16,386 nt of DNA from Nostoc sp. GT001 (GCF_030382115.1 NZ_JAUDRJ010000001.1:281879-298264), one strand, 5' to 3'; counted from the stretch's first letter, positions 1-8,007 are shown. Notes: a model not told the origin generated them from the letters alone. A program made the numbers and translations.

Positions 1-236
1 TCCTCTACCTTCAAGCGATCGCATACCGCCATAAATCCAGAGAAAAAAGGATCATCTTCATAGGTAGTATCAGACAGAAAAACAGTTACAGAGTTGTTAT
101 CTATACTCCAGATACACCGAATTATGGTGATATTAGGATGATGTGATTTATCTACAGGTAATAATATCGGGCATCCTTGAACTGACAAAAATTCTGGCTG
201 TTCATCAGATTCCTCGCCCCGTGGAAACCCCTTTCT
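1..236 (-). CDS. Hypothetical protein, partial (runs off the window's left edge)
   Basis: The minus strand is open from a TAA at 237-239 down to base 1, with no internal stop over 78 codons. The translation is protein-like: an acidic start (residues like GEESDEQPEF), then LSVQGCPILLPVDK, an IIRCIW stretch and a TTYEDDPFFSGFMAVCDR stretch. No ATG lies at a sensible place. The best in-frame start is a TTG at 186-188, so either that is the start or the 5' end has been lost next to the broken IscB. A HIP1 site at 15-22 lies inside the frame. I do not recognise a domain, and it may be a remnant. Confidence 0.45.
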
Positions 237-258
237 TTAGATATGGGGGTAGGGGGCA

Positions 259-274
259 GGCGATTTTAATCGCC
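259..274. other. Short perfect hairpin just past the iscB 3' end
   Basis: Arms GGCGATT and AATCGCC (7 bp) with a 2-base loop lie 18 bases downstream of the iscB remnant's stop codon. No T-run follows on the minus strand, so it is not a standard intrinsic terminator. IS200/IS605-type elements that carry iscB end in a subterminal hairpin, so this could be the right-end remnant. That is inference, because the matching left end is absent. Confidence 0.3.
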
Positions 275-291
275 GTGTAACTTAACTTATT

Positions 292-888
292 TCAAAACGC
301 ATAACTATACCCGTCCTTTTTGTGAATGGCTAAACAATATTTATGGCTAATGCCTTGAATTAACCCGTTCTTGGTAGAAATATTAAAACTGCCAGTACTT
401 CTAACTGCTACTCTCCCAATATATTCACCAACTTTTTTTCCCGTGGTGACAATAGCTTTGATAATGTCTCCAGTTTGGAAACCTTTGACAAACTTAAATC
501 TAGGTACATAACGAGACGGAAAGCCGTATTTATCAGTACGGCACGATTGTCTAGAACCATGCCCATTAGATGTAATGAATAGTGGCTTAACTCCTTTTAT
601 ATTTAAAATTGGAGTTGAAACACCCACTGCTGCCGCATCAATCCAGTGTGATTTCTCTAAATTTTGTTGGCTACGATTAAATTTAGTTAAACCTCCTGAG
701 CCTGTTTCTACTGATAAGCCTGTTCCTTTTAAAACCTCCAGTAATGCAAATCTAGTCGTATTAACTGCTGCTGCATCTGCTAATGGTCTTTTAGCTTGTT
801 TCAAGATTTTCTCTAACCTAGCGGGATCTTTCTTGAGGAAGTCTTTAATGTCTTTTGCTAACGTGGCAAAACTAACTAGAGCAAAAAC
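292..888 (-). pseudogene. iscB: IscB (RRXRR/RuvC-HNH, OMEGA nickase family), N-terminally truncated remnant
   Basis: IscB is the RNA-guided nuclease of IS200/IS605-type elements and the ancestor of Cas9. The visible reading frame begins after an in-frame TAA at 889-891 with a linker-like stretch (IKDFLKKDPARLEKILKQAKR). It then gives the region corresponding to the C-terminal RuvC part and target-interaction region of IscB: KRPLADAAAVNTTR, GSGGLTKFNR, SHWIDAAAVG, CRTDKYGFPSRYVPR, KGFQTGDIIKAIV and VGRVAVRSTGSFNI, ending at GYSYAF. The RRXRR/PLMP N-terminus, RuvC-I, bridge helix and HNH nuclease are all missing. So is the upstream DNA where its guide (omega) RNA would be encoded. The remaining codons are undamaged, which suggests recent loss. 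A TTG at 802-804 could start a 170-residue product, but nothing suggests it is functional. Family assignment is from recognised motifs; loss of function is inference. Confidence 0.8.
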
Positions 889-1094
889 TTAAACGTAGTA
901 AATTCATTATTATTGAAAAGTTTGGTTTACCTATTTACGCGTATTTCAATCATGAAAAATCTACTCTAGCAAGTTTTACCAATCTAGGTTTAATTTTATA
1001 GATAAATCACAGATTTATAATCAAAAGCCAAATATTATACATTACTGTATTGCCACAATAATTAAACGCTTCAAAAGGCTATTTTAGGATAAAT

Positions 1095-4000
1095 CTATCT
1101 TTGTATGTCTATTTGTTGTGTTTGAGATTTAGCTAGTATTTTATCAATTTGACTATTCGCATCCTCAAAAGTTTGCAATATCTGTGGAGTTACTTTATTA
1201 GTCTGCACCTTGCCAGATTGTAAGTTTAAAATTATCTCCCCATTTTTCTGCGAAATAGTTAAATCCCTCTGCTGGGTATTGAAAGCCAAGTCATAAATCT
1301 TTCCCAAAACTTGAGTACCATTTTCATTAGACTTACCCCAGACCATGCCAATCCTTTGAGCAATTTGAGTCAGCCGACTGATTCTTTCAAGCTCAAATGT
1401 ATCTTGATTCATTACTGTCAACGCTTCGGCTGATAATTGCTCACCAGCTTTAAACCCATTAGCCACTTCCACAATGCGTTTTTTGTAATTTTCCGACTTC
1501 CCTAACTTATCTGCGGCATTATACCAATTTCTCAAGTTATCAATAGTAACTGATTGAGGTTGGACTTCTTGGTTGGGTATGGCTTTGTTTTGTGGTTGAG
1601 GAAACGGGATTATAAAACCCTCCACATAATCCCCCAAGGGTTCAAGATGTAGTCCCCAGACTTGCCCTTTGCTGGTGAATAATTCTGGTAATGCTTTGGG
1701 TGAGTGCTTTTCCATGTCAGCCCATTGCTGTTGATAAACAGGGTCAGCAATCATATCAGGTGTGATTTGATACTGCTTACCGACTCGAAAGGCGACTTGT
1801 TTATCAATGCCTGTCGCCAGAGCAATATCGCCTTCCTTAAACCCATACTGTTTGTAAGGTTGATAAGCTCTAGTGGTGTGAGTTCGACCATATCCTCTCA
1901 TCGCATCAATGCAAGTATCCACGGGTAAAAGATTGGTGTCACCATGCATCATTAAAGGGTAGTTCATCGGAATCGGTTTGCCTTTGATGACAGGAGAGGC
2001 GACGGCGAGATTTTGAACCTCTTGGTTGGGGTGGAATTGAGCGCTTTGTTGAGGCGGGGACAATGCTGATTGAGATGGAGGTTTCAAAAACTGTGGTCGT
2101 GTGGCGAGGGAATTAACTCTTTGTTGATAGTCACTATCCGATTCAATAATTGACCCAAATTTCTTGGTCATGTTCTCCAAAGTTTTGGAGGGAATTGAAC
2201 TGCTGACTAAGTGAAATACTGCTAGACCTTTTTTAGTTTCCCTGATAACATCTTCTGTTGGTACTTGCTGCCATTCAACTTTTTGAGCAGTTAACCATTT
2301 AGTCACAGTATCAGCTTTCTGGTTGTCAACAGCCAAGCCCATGACTCCAAGTTTTTTGTTTGATTCTGTCGAAAATAAAAAAGTAGGACGCTCTTTAATA
2401 TGATGTAGATTTTTCGCACTACTCTCAATCATCTCTTGTTGTTCAGAATTAACTGATTGAGTCCCAAAAGCCTGAAATTCCTTCGTCCATTTCTGGGGAT
2501 ATTCAACGGTATTACGGTCAATTTGAGCGCAAATAACAGAGAAATTACTTTGAATAATAGCGGGCGCAGGTGTAAGTTGTCCAGTTTTGAGTAGTCCAAG
2601 CTGTCTGAGCGCGTCTTTGTCTTTTTTGAAGTGCAATACTCCCAGTGGTTCAGCATTCAAAAATATGGCATCTCTAGTTTTAGAAGCTGAGGTTTCGATA
2701 GTCAGTTTTCGGTAATCTTGATCATTGAATGTCTGACCAAAAAAATCATAAAAGTTAATTTTATTAATTTTCAGGAGATTCCCATTAGGAGACTCACCTA
2801 GCACAAAAGCTTGATCTCCAGTTTCGGAGATAGAAGTAAGTTTTAACTTTAGAGGATTACCATTTTTAAGATAATTAACTTCTTTCAACTGTTGGACAGA
2901 ATCGCTGTCTAACTCACCCAAAGTTTTGCCATCAAGTTTGATTTTTACTGTTTTGTCAGCCATCGGCACAGTGCCAAATTCTAAGTTGACCGATTCGGCA
3001 TTAAAAACAAGTCCTGCATAAGAGAAGTTCTTGAGTTCACGAATAGTAATTTCAATCGGCTCGTTTCCTGGCAGTCCAATAGTTGCTTTGGCAGTAGCAG
3101 GTTCTACCCCAACCATACAAGAGAGCGCTTTCGTTCCAATGGGAAGCTGTGCAGTTCTGGTTTCGAGCATGGCGAATTCCTTATATTCGCCGTCACTATC
3201 CTGGACAAACATTAGCCTGGAAACGTGGCGTTCATGCCCCGGTGGGTGGTGACTAGCTCTAATTTCTATCGGGTGTTTTTCGGTAGGATTCCAGTCTCGA
3301 CCCAAAAATTGATTTGCTTCATTATTCAGTGTGACTAACTTCGGTTCGGTAAATTGCAATTTATCTAAGCGAGAGATAATCTCATTGGGGAAAGCAGCGA
3401 AAGCAAAATTGGAGACTTTTTTAGCGTAAGCCTGGGGGTTTGCGTTTTCTTTTCTTGCAACTTCGAGTTCATCCTGGCGGGATGCACAGATGTTCCAAGC
3501 GGCGGCAGCAGATGCAAATTTTTCTGACTCTGGGATAGAAGCGTAAAATGCGAGAGCCGCCTCCTGTGCCTTGTCGAAAAGTAATTTAGTTTGGCTTCTA
3601 GTAAGTTCTGGTTTTAGTTCTAGGAGTTTAGCTCCCTGCATGGCCATCCCCACCTTGAGGTTGTGGTCAGTCACAGATTGTTGGCTAACTGTCCCCAGGT
3701 TGCGGTAAGCGGGTTTTCCATCTTTCCCAACCTCGCCATCTATCTGTGCAACTGCTAGTAATTTGTGGGGGCGTTCTTTAGTTCGCCATTTCTCTGGTAT
3801 TTCGTCTAGGCGAATGTTCAACGTTTGGGCTTTCCAAATCAGAGGATGTTCGTAATGGGTGAGATTGGTAATTTCGAGTTTCACCCCCTGTGGAGTTTGG
3901 ATGATTGCTGATGGCCCTTTCTCGGTTTCCCGCCGTCGCTCCATACGTACCGCAGCGTTGAATTTCTGATCAAACTCGTATTTGGCGGCGATCGCTGCAA

Positions 4001-6281
4001 ATTTTTGCTGTGGTGTAAATTCTACTCCTTTGAACAAGTCTTTAAACTGAACGATGGGGCGCGATTCTAACTGTGATTCTTGGAAATATTTATTGGTTTG
4101 GCTAATCAATAATTCTACTGGTGAGTAGCCCTTTGGTGTTATCCCCGTGTTTAAATAAACTGAACGCGACTTTTTATCTTTAATATAATTAACATCACGA
4201 TACAAGTAGCGACTATTTTCCCTGATTTTATCCATCTCAGGTTTTTTAGCACTTTTGAATAAATCAACCGCTATTTGGTTTTGATAACATCCTTCTTCAA
4301 TCATGCTCCGGTACATTTGACGGTTAATGTCCATTGCTTTCTGGATCATTTCGGGAGTTCTTTGAGAATGAGCAATTTCAACAACCCCTTGCATATAAGG
4401 CTTGTATTCTTCTCGAATTAACTTTGGATCTTTCTGGCGTTCTTGCTCAAACAGGGTTTCGTAATGGTTAGAAACTTGGTCTAGATAATTTGATTTCTGC
4501 TCAAAAGTACCGTAAGTCTTTAGTACCTCAATTTCTGATTCTAATGCCTCCAGTGCTGTCACTTGATTGTTGATTATGCCCACGCTGATGCTATCGCTCA
4601 TGTGGATAGCGATTTTTTCAAAAGGGGGCTGGGTTCCATCTTCCAAATAAAATGATTGTTTTTTGAGCTTAACGGTGGGGGAATAGGCGTTTTGGGGAAG
4701 ATTTCTTCGCTCTGCCTCTGCTGTCAGATTAGGATATAAGCTGGCTCTTGCTACACCAATGCAGTCACCATCGTAGTCTCGTGCTTGGCGTTCTGATTCG
4801 GTTTCTGCTGGGTCGATAAAATCAACATCAATCCCTTGCGCTTCTAACTCTGTAATTCTGGCTTGTATGCGCTTGTGGTCTTCGTCATTAACTACAATTA
4901 TGCCTTCTAAGGGTTCACCATCTGGCCCTAACTGATCCTTAACATATTTATTATTAGAAACACACAAACCATTAGAGTTGAGAAAAGGAGAACGGAAGTT
5001 AAGAAATTTTTCTTGCTCATCAAGCCAAGAGACACAAATTTCACCATTTTTGAGTTCCTTGGAAGGAATAATCATCCCTCGGTCAAAAGTAAGCGTTTTC
5101 CCAACAGCAATATCTCGCCACTCACTTTGTACAAACCGACTTAATTCCTGTTTGACCTTCTCAGTCTCTAATAACTGCTGATGCCCTAGTAAATCGGCTT
5201 TAATGAGTTTGTACATGAACAAGTCATCTTTAGCACTCTCATCACCCAACTCCTGATCTACATCTAAGTCATCATTTGTTCCTAAGTTTTTAATATCTGT
5301 TTCTTGATTGATAATGTCTGATGTTTTTAATTTATTTTGGTTCAATGATTCTTTACGTTTTTCATATCTTTCACAATAGTAAGCAGCAACAATTCTTGGG
5401 TCATCTTCAATAGAGGCTAATCTTTGAGCTTGTACCTCTAGTTCTTCGGCAAAATCTTTAATTCCTTGGGGGAAAGATGCCAGCAGTTGGGAGATAGACA
5501 TCTGACCTTGTTGAGATTGTGCTTTTTCGGCTAACCAAATATTTTGCTGATATAATCCTGGTTGAATTTGAGGTTTAGTGGGGCCTTCTGGTCTATCCTT
5601 ATCTGTTCCCTTAAAACTACTTACGGGGAGAATTATATCGATTTTTGGTTCATTGTTCGGGTCTGTATACTTTATATCATCTAGTTTGTATGGTCGGAGT
5701 GTTCCTTTGCCAAAACGATATTTAGTAGTATCCTCTCCAACTCCATCCACCCAACCAAATCGATGCTGAATTACACGATAGCTTTTATCTGTTTGGGATT
5801 CCCTTAAGGTTAACTTGTCAAAAAGTTGTGTTGAAATCTGCCCATAACAATCGCCAACTAATTTATATGCCAAATCATTCGATAATATCCCTCCATTTTC
5901 ACCCATGTTATCAGTAGAATCATCTACTACCAAAATATTTAGCTTTTCGTAAATCGCATTTTTACAAGCCCCAAGAAAGATAGAACCATAAGCACCCCGG
6001 TCTTTACTATCTGGACAAATTTTTTGAATTGTTTCTAAGCATTCTTTATCTCCATAAAGTAAACGAGTTTTTGAAGACAGTAATAAAATTTGTCCATCTG
6101 GATGATTTTTTAATTCTTCGGCAGTGCTGTATTCATCTGAGTGTCCAAATGAAAATTTTTTATCAGGAAAGTAAAATTCTATTAAAGTATTACTGAGCTT
6201 TTCAGTTAAAATAGTTTTACGCTCATCTGTATAAATCCATTGATTGAGCCTGGGATCAAAATGTTTAATTTCCAGAGTCAT
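1095..6281 (-). CDS. Giant protein with YonO/RdRP-like RNA polymerase core (DYDGD motif) and ASCH-like C-terminal domain
   Basis: This is a 1728-residue protein. Residues 130-138 read GGILSNDLA, followed by VIQHRF (170-175) and GKGTL (191-195). Later come FRSPFLNSNG (429-438), a hydrophobic IIVV strand (461-464) and RDYDGDCIGVA (501-511). This order matches the eukaryotic RdRP/QDE-1 and YonO superfamily: DGxGxIS..LA, then Q.R..KG in the first double-psi barrel, then RNPxxxPGD and the metal-binding DxDGD in the second. The long tail (about 520-1728) contains LG-centred modules that look repeated near residues 1110-1150 and 1200-1240, a Pro/Gln-rich linker near 1400-1435, and an ASCH-like stretch (1439-1560: GRTHTTR, then FKEGDIALA and VAFRVGKQYQIT). 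No signal peptide or membrane segment is seen. The start is the ATG at 6279-6281, with a weak ribosome-binding site. It is divergent from the 176-residue gene with 47 bp between them. The role (plasmid-encoded RNA polymerase, RNA-templated polymerase, or a defence/regulatory enzyme) is inference and has not been tested structurally. Confidence 0.62.
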   Translation of the reverse strand: MTLEIKHFDPRLNQWIYTDERKTILTEKLSNTLIEFYFPDKKFSFGHSDEYSTAEELKNHPDGQILLLSSKTRLLYGDKECLETIQKICPDSKDRGAYGSIFLGACKNAIYEKLNILVVDDSTDNMGENGGILSNDLAYKLVGDCYGQISTQLFDKLTLRESQTDKSYRVIQHRFGWVDGVGEDTTKYRFGKGTLRPYKLDDIKYTDPNNEPKIDIILPVSSFKGTDKDRPEGPTKPQIQPGLYQQNIWLAEKAQSQQGQMSISQLLASFPQGIKDFAEELEVQAQRLASIEDDPRIVAAYYCERYEKRKESLNQNKLKTSDIINQETDIKNLGTNDDLDVDQELGDESAKDDLFMYKLIKADLLGHQQLLETEKVKQELSRFVQSEWRDIAVGKTLTFDRGMIIPSKELKNGEICVSWLDEQEKFLNFRSPFLNSNGLCVSNNKYVKDQLGPDGEPLEGIIVVNDEDHKRIQARITELEAQGIDVDFIDPAETESERQARDYDGDCIGVARASLYPNLTAEAERRNLPQNAYSPTVKLKKQSFYLEDGTQPPFEKIAIHMSDSISVGIINNQVTALEALESEIEVLKTYGTFEQKSNYLDQVSNHYETLFEQERQKDPKLIREEYKPYMQGVVEIAHSQRTPEMIQKAMDINRQMYRSMIEEGCYQNQIAVDLFKSAKKPEMDKIRENSRYLYRDVNYIKDKKSRSVYLNTGITPKGYSPVELLISQTNKYFQESQLESRPIVQFKDLFKGVEFTPQQKFAAIAAKYEFDQKFNAAVRMERRRETEKGPSAIIQTPQGVKLEITNLTHYEHPLIWKAQTLNIRLDEIPEKWRTKERPHKLLAVAQIDGEVGKDGKPAYRNLGTVSQQSVTDHNLKVGMAMQGAKLLELKPELTRSQTKLLFDKAQEAALAFYASIPESEKFASAAAAWNICASRQDELEVARKENANPQAYAKKVSNFAFAAFPNEIISRLDKLQFTEPKLVTLNNEANQFLGRDWNPTEKHPIEIRASHHPPGHERHVSRLMFVQDSDGEYKEFAMLETRTAQLPIGTKALSCMVGVEPATAKATIGLPGNEPIEITIRELKNFSYAGLVFNAESVNLEFGTVPMADKTVKIKLDGKTLGELDSDSVQQLKEVNYLKNGNPLKLKLTSISETGDQAFVLGESPNGNLLKINKINFYDFFGQTFNDQDYRKLTIETSASKTRDAIFLNAEPLGVLHFKKDKDALRQLGLLKTGQLTPAPAIIQSNFSVICAQIDRNTVEYPQKWTKEFQAFGTQSVNSEQQEMIESSAKNLHHIKERPTFLFSTESNKKLGVMGLAVDNQKADTVTKWLTAQKVEWQQVPTEDVIRETKKGLAVFHLVSSSIPSKTLENMTKKFGSIIESDSDYQQRVNSLATRPQFLKPPSQSALSPPQQSAQFHPNQEVQNLAVASPVIKGKPIPMNYPLMMHGDTNLLPVDTCIDAMRGYGRTHTTRAYQPYKQYGFKEGDIALATGIDKQVAFRVGKQYQITPDMIADPVYQQQWADMEKHSPKALPELFTSKGQVWGLHLEPLGDYVEGFIIPFPQPQNKAIPNQEVQPQSVTIDNLRNWYNAADKLGKSENYKKRIVEVANGFKAGEQLSAEALTVMNQDTFELERISRLTQIAQRIGMVWGKSNENGTQVLGKIYDLAFNTQQRDLTISQKNGEIILNLQSGKVQTNKVTPQILQTFEDANSQIDKILAKSQTQQIDIQR

Positions 6282-6328
6282 GATTTTAAGAAGTTAGTGA
6301 AACTTGGTTAATATCTTGAGAGGTTTGT
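6282..6328. promoter_or_regulatory. 47-bp divergent intergenic region
   Basis: Both the polymerase-like gene (leftward) and the 176-residue gene (rightward) must be driven from or near this short gap. On the plus strand a TAATAT at 6309-6314 lies 17 bp from TTAAGA at 6286-6291. A start that close to the ribosome-binding site (GAGAGG, 6318-6323) would leave almost no leader, so the promoter may instead lie inside the neighbouring gene. Shared or coupled control of the two genes is likely from the geometry alone. Confidence 0.3.
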
Positions 6329-6859
6329 ATGTCAAGAATTAAACGTTGGATAAATATGCATAAGGAAGAATTCAATGCAGATGGAAGTTTAAAAGATGAA
6401 GCTCGACAAGAAATGTTATCTCTTGGCGAACATCCAGGAGCAATTGATAGTTATGCTCGTAGGTTAAAAGCAACATACGATGAGTGGAAGCACCTGGATG
6501 AGACTGATCCAGAGCCGTGGCCAATCTACACAGCCTACGATTTCTTCACTGAACAAGAAAAAAAAGAATTTAACCCAGATGGTTCTCTCAGACCTGAATA
6601 TGTAGAATATGCTCGTCAAATTGGCATCAGTGAAAGTGCCCTGGAACAGCTTGAGTGGCGCAAGAAAATCGAGGTTGATGATTACAACAAAGTGTCTGCT
6701 AAATACGCAGAAAAGGGTATTAATTTTGGTGCATGGCAGATGAGAGGGAGGATTGAAGATAGCAGAACATACGTCCAACGTCGTCAGCAGATGGAACAAG
6801 ACCTGCGTAACTTTGAGGATGTTGACAGTTTGCCTTTTGACAAGGACACAGCATATTAA
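6329..6859 (+). CDS. Hypothetical protein with internal EFNxDGSL duplication
   Basis: A 176-residue, highly charged, soluble-looking protein that I do not recognise. It contains two related segments. One is around residues 9-47 with EFNADGSL at 14-21, followed by a helical stretch ending in SYARRLK. The other is around 71-113 with EFNPDGSL at 80-87, followed by EYARQIG and ending in RKK. The EFNxDGSL core resembles a short turn with acidic residues leading into a helix. The C-terminal third is rich in Arg, Gln and Glu (RTYVQRRQQMEQDLRNFED) and probably helical. The start is supported by GAGAGG at 6318-6323, five bases before ATG. It is transcribed away from the polymerase-like gene and is followed by a clear terminator, so it is probably monocistronic. 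A partner role for the polymerase-like protein is conjecture based only on position. Confidence 0.75.
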   Translation: MSRIKRWINMHKEEFNADGSLKDEARQEMLSLGEHPGAIDSYARRLKATYDEWKHLDETDPEPWPIYTAYDFFTEQEKKEFNPDGSLRPEYVEYARQIGISESALEQLEWRKKIEVDDYNKVSAKYAEKGINFGAWQMRGRIEDSRTYVQRRQQMEQDLRNFEDVDSLPFDKDTAY

Positions 6860-6890
6860 GCGGGAGCTATGCAGAGCGAGTGATAATATA

Positions 6891-6927
6891 AGCTGAAAGC
6901 ATTATCAAACAACGCTCTCAGCTTTTT
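6891..6927 (+). terminator. Rho-independent terminator of the 176-residue gene
   Basis: Arms AGCTGAAAGC (6891-6900) and GCTCTCAGCT (6914-6923) pair at nine of ten positions around a 13-base loop and run directly into a T-tract (6922-6927 on the plus strand). It lies 31 bases after the stop codon of the upstream plus-strand gene. It may also slow transcription from the minus-strand gene that ends at 7024. Confidence 0.75.
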
Positions 6928-6967
6928 AACGGCATCCTTTTACATCTGCAACTGCTCCCCTTGTACT

Positions 6968-6987
6968 GAGCGTAGCCTCTCCAAGAG
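6968..6987. repeat. Possible relic of a dispersed Nostoc short repeat
   Basis: GAGCGTAGCCTCTCCAAGAG resembles the GCGTAGCGTCTC..AGAGAAG-type repeats scattered between genes in Nostoc/Anabaena genomes. The match is partial and from memory, and only one copy is seen in this window. Confidence 0.3.
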
Positions 6988-7023
6988 TTGTATTACGACT
7001 GGGTGAAAAAGCGGATTGTTTGG

Positions 7024-7398
7024 TTAATTAGCTTGCCGTTCTATAGCTGGAGGGATTACCCCACGCGATCGCACAACTGATTTGTTGGAAGCGGCGGCAA
7101 GGAACGCAAACATTCCTAAAATAGCAAAGGACGTAATAATCACTTGCTGTACGGATGCAAAGACCGACTTTTCTTTCTCTTTTTGGACAGTAATGCGATT
7201 GAGATTCTGTTGAAATGACGAGAAATACAAATAATTCAACACTTTCTCACACAAGGCAGGGTCTTCACCTATTTGTACTTTCTGGCACAGGAGAATTTCT
7301 AGATGCTCTTGGCGGCGATCGCTTGTAGATAAATCGCGCTCGTCCCACAGTTTTACTTGGGTTGTATCTAAAGGTCTATCAATACCTAATAGAGTCAT
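7024..7398 (-). CDS. Small hypothetical protein with one C-terminal membrane helix
   Basis: Read from the ATG at 7396-7398, this gives 124 residues. GAGG sits about nine bases upstream, which favours this start. A TTG at 7456-7458 in the same frame would add 20 residues but would start inside a perfect palindrome. The N-terminal 80 residues are soluble and charged (LWDERDLSTSDRRQEHLEILL). They are followed by a basic KEKEK patch and a hydrophobic segment (VIITSFAILGMFAFLAAA) at about residues 85-103, then a short basic tail. It is a likely tail-anchored inner-membrane protein of unknown function. It lies downstream of a hairpin terminator and therefore has its own transcription unit. No family is recognised. 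Confidence 0.65.
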   Translation of the reverse strand: MTLLGIDRPLDTTQVKLWDERDLSTSDRRQEHLEILLCQKVQIGEDPALCEKVLNYLYFSSFQQNLNRITVQKEKEKSVFASVQQVIITSFAILGMFAFLAAASNKSVVRSRGVIPPAIERQAN

Positions 7399-7439
7399 AA
7401 ATATGGCCTCATTTAATTGTTGAGTTAGTTGAGGGAACA

Positions 7440-7465
7440 GGTGTAATTGATAGGTCAATTACACC
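7440..7465. promoter_or_regulatory. Perfect 11-bp palindrome upstream of the membrane-anchored gene
   Basis: GGTGTAATTGA (7440-7450) and TCAATTACACC (7455-7465) are perfect inverted arms around TAGG. The element lies 42 bases before the preferred ATG (7398), in the expected leader or promoter of that gene. It could be an operator for a dimeric repressor or an RNA hairpin in the leader. If the TTG start were used, the palindrome would overlap the first codons. Confidence 0.5.
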
Positions 7466-7526
7466 CTACTGTGTTTTTTGAAAAATGGAACTTATATCTA
7501 ACTTAAGAAGTTTAAATATGCTTTTT

Positions 7527-7578
7527 AAAAAGAACTAGCAACTTGAGTACTGAAAAATTCAGAACTCAGGTTGCTAGT
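7527..7578 (-). terminator. Long hairpin terminator after the EF-hand-like gene
   Basis: Two 20-base arms (7534-7553 and 7559-7578) are complementary at 18 positions, plus one G-T pair, around a 5-base loop. Read leftward, the hairpin is followed by TCTTTTT (the complement of 7527-7533). It lies 18 bases past the stop of the gene at 7597-8007 and ends leftward transcription before the membrane-anchored gene. Confidence 0.7.
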
Positions 7579-7596
7579 AAAGTTTGAGAATGTATG

Positions 7597-8007
7597 CTAT
7601 ATTTCCCAGTCCAAATCTTCTGTTGGAGATGGAGATAAAACCTGTGCCTTGGGTGATGGTTGGGGTGTATCCGGCTCTAGTGGGTTCGTCCCATCCTGAA
7701 ATATTTCCTCAGCCAAAGTCCGTCCATCACCATCAATGTCGCTTGTGAGAAAATACTCTAAAACTTGCGGTGTAGCACCATCAATTGCTGCTTGTGCTAG
7801 TAGGGATTTAATGAATTGGGGAGATGCTTCACTATCAGCTAGTACCTTCAAAGTTTGCTCGGCATCTTGGATGGTCATTTTGGAGATATCTCTAACTCCA
7901 ACTTCGTCCCAGACATCCCCGAAATACTGTCTATATTGCTGATTGAAGTCTTGCTCTTGGGCAAATCGTGATAATTCTTGTACTTGCAAATGTGTCGTTT
8001 CAGCCAT
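7597..8007 (-). CDS. Small acidic protein with a canonical EF-hand/TSP3-type calcium loop
   Basis: A 136-residue soluble protein. Residues 90-101 (DIDGDGRTLAEE) satisfy the EF-hand loop pattern D-x-D-x-D-G...E at positions 1, 3, 5, 6 and 12. They are followed by IFQDGTNPLEPDT, the form seen in bacterial thrombospondin type-3-like and dockerin-like repeats. Residues 1-85 are helical and Gln-rich, with no other known domain. The tail after 113 is Pro/Ser-rich and acidic and ends in DLDWEI. There is no signal peptide, which is unusual because such calcium loops are mostly in exported proteins. The ATG at 8005-8007 has no obvious ribosome-binding site. It lies downstream of the partition genes on the same strand but is separated from them by 181 bp containing strong palindromes. 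Function unknown. Confidence 0.7.
   Translation of the reverse strand: MAETTHLQVQELSRFAQEQDFNQQYRQYFGDVWDEVGVRDISKMTIQDAEQTLKVLADSEASPQFIKSLLAQAAIDGATPQVLEYFLTSDIDGDGRTLAEEIFQDGTNPLEPDTPQPSPKAQVLSPSPTEDLDWEI

Noticed and set aside
575..892. Plus-strand 105-codon open frame opposite iscB
   Set aside because: It is antisense to a clearly recognisable IscB translation and has no protein-like features of its own.
7399..7458. Upstream TTG start extending the membrane-anchored protein by 20 residues
   Set aside because: It would begin inside a perfect palindrome, while the ATG at 7398 has a GAGG ribosome-binding site at suitable distance. Not fully excluded.
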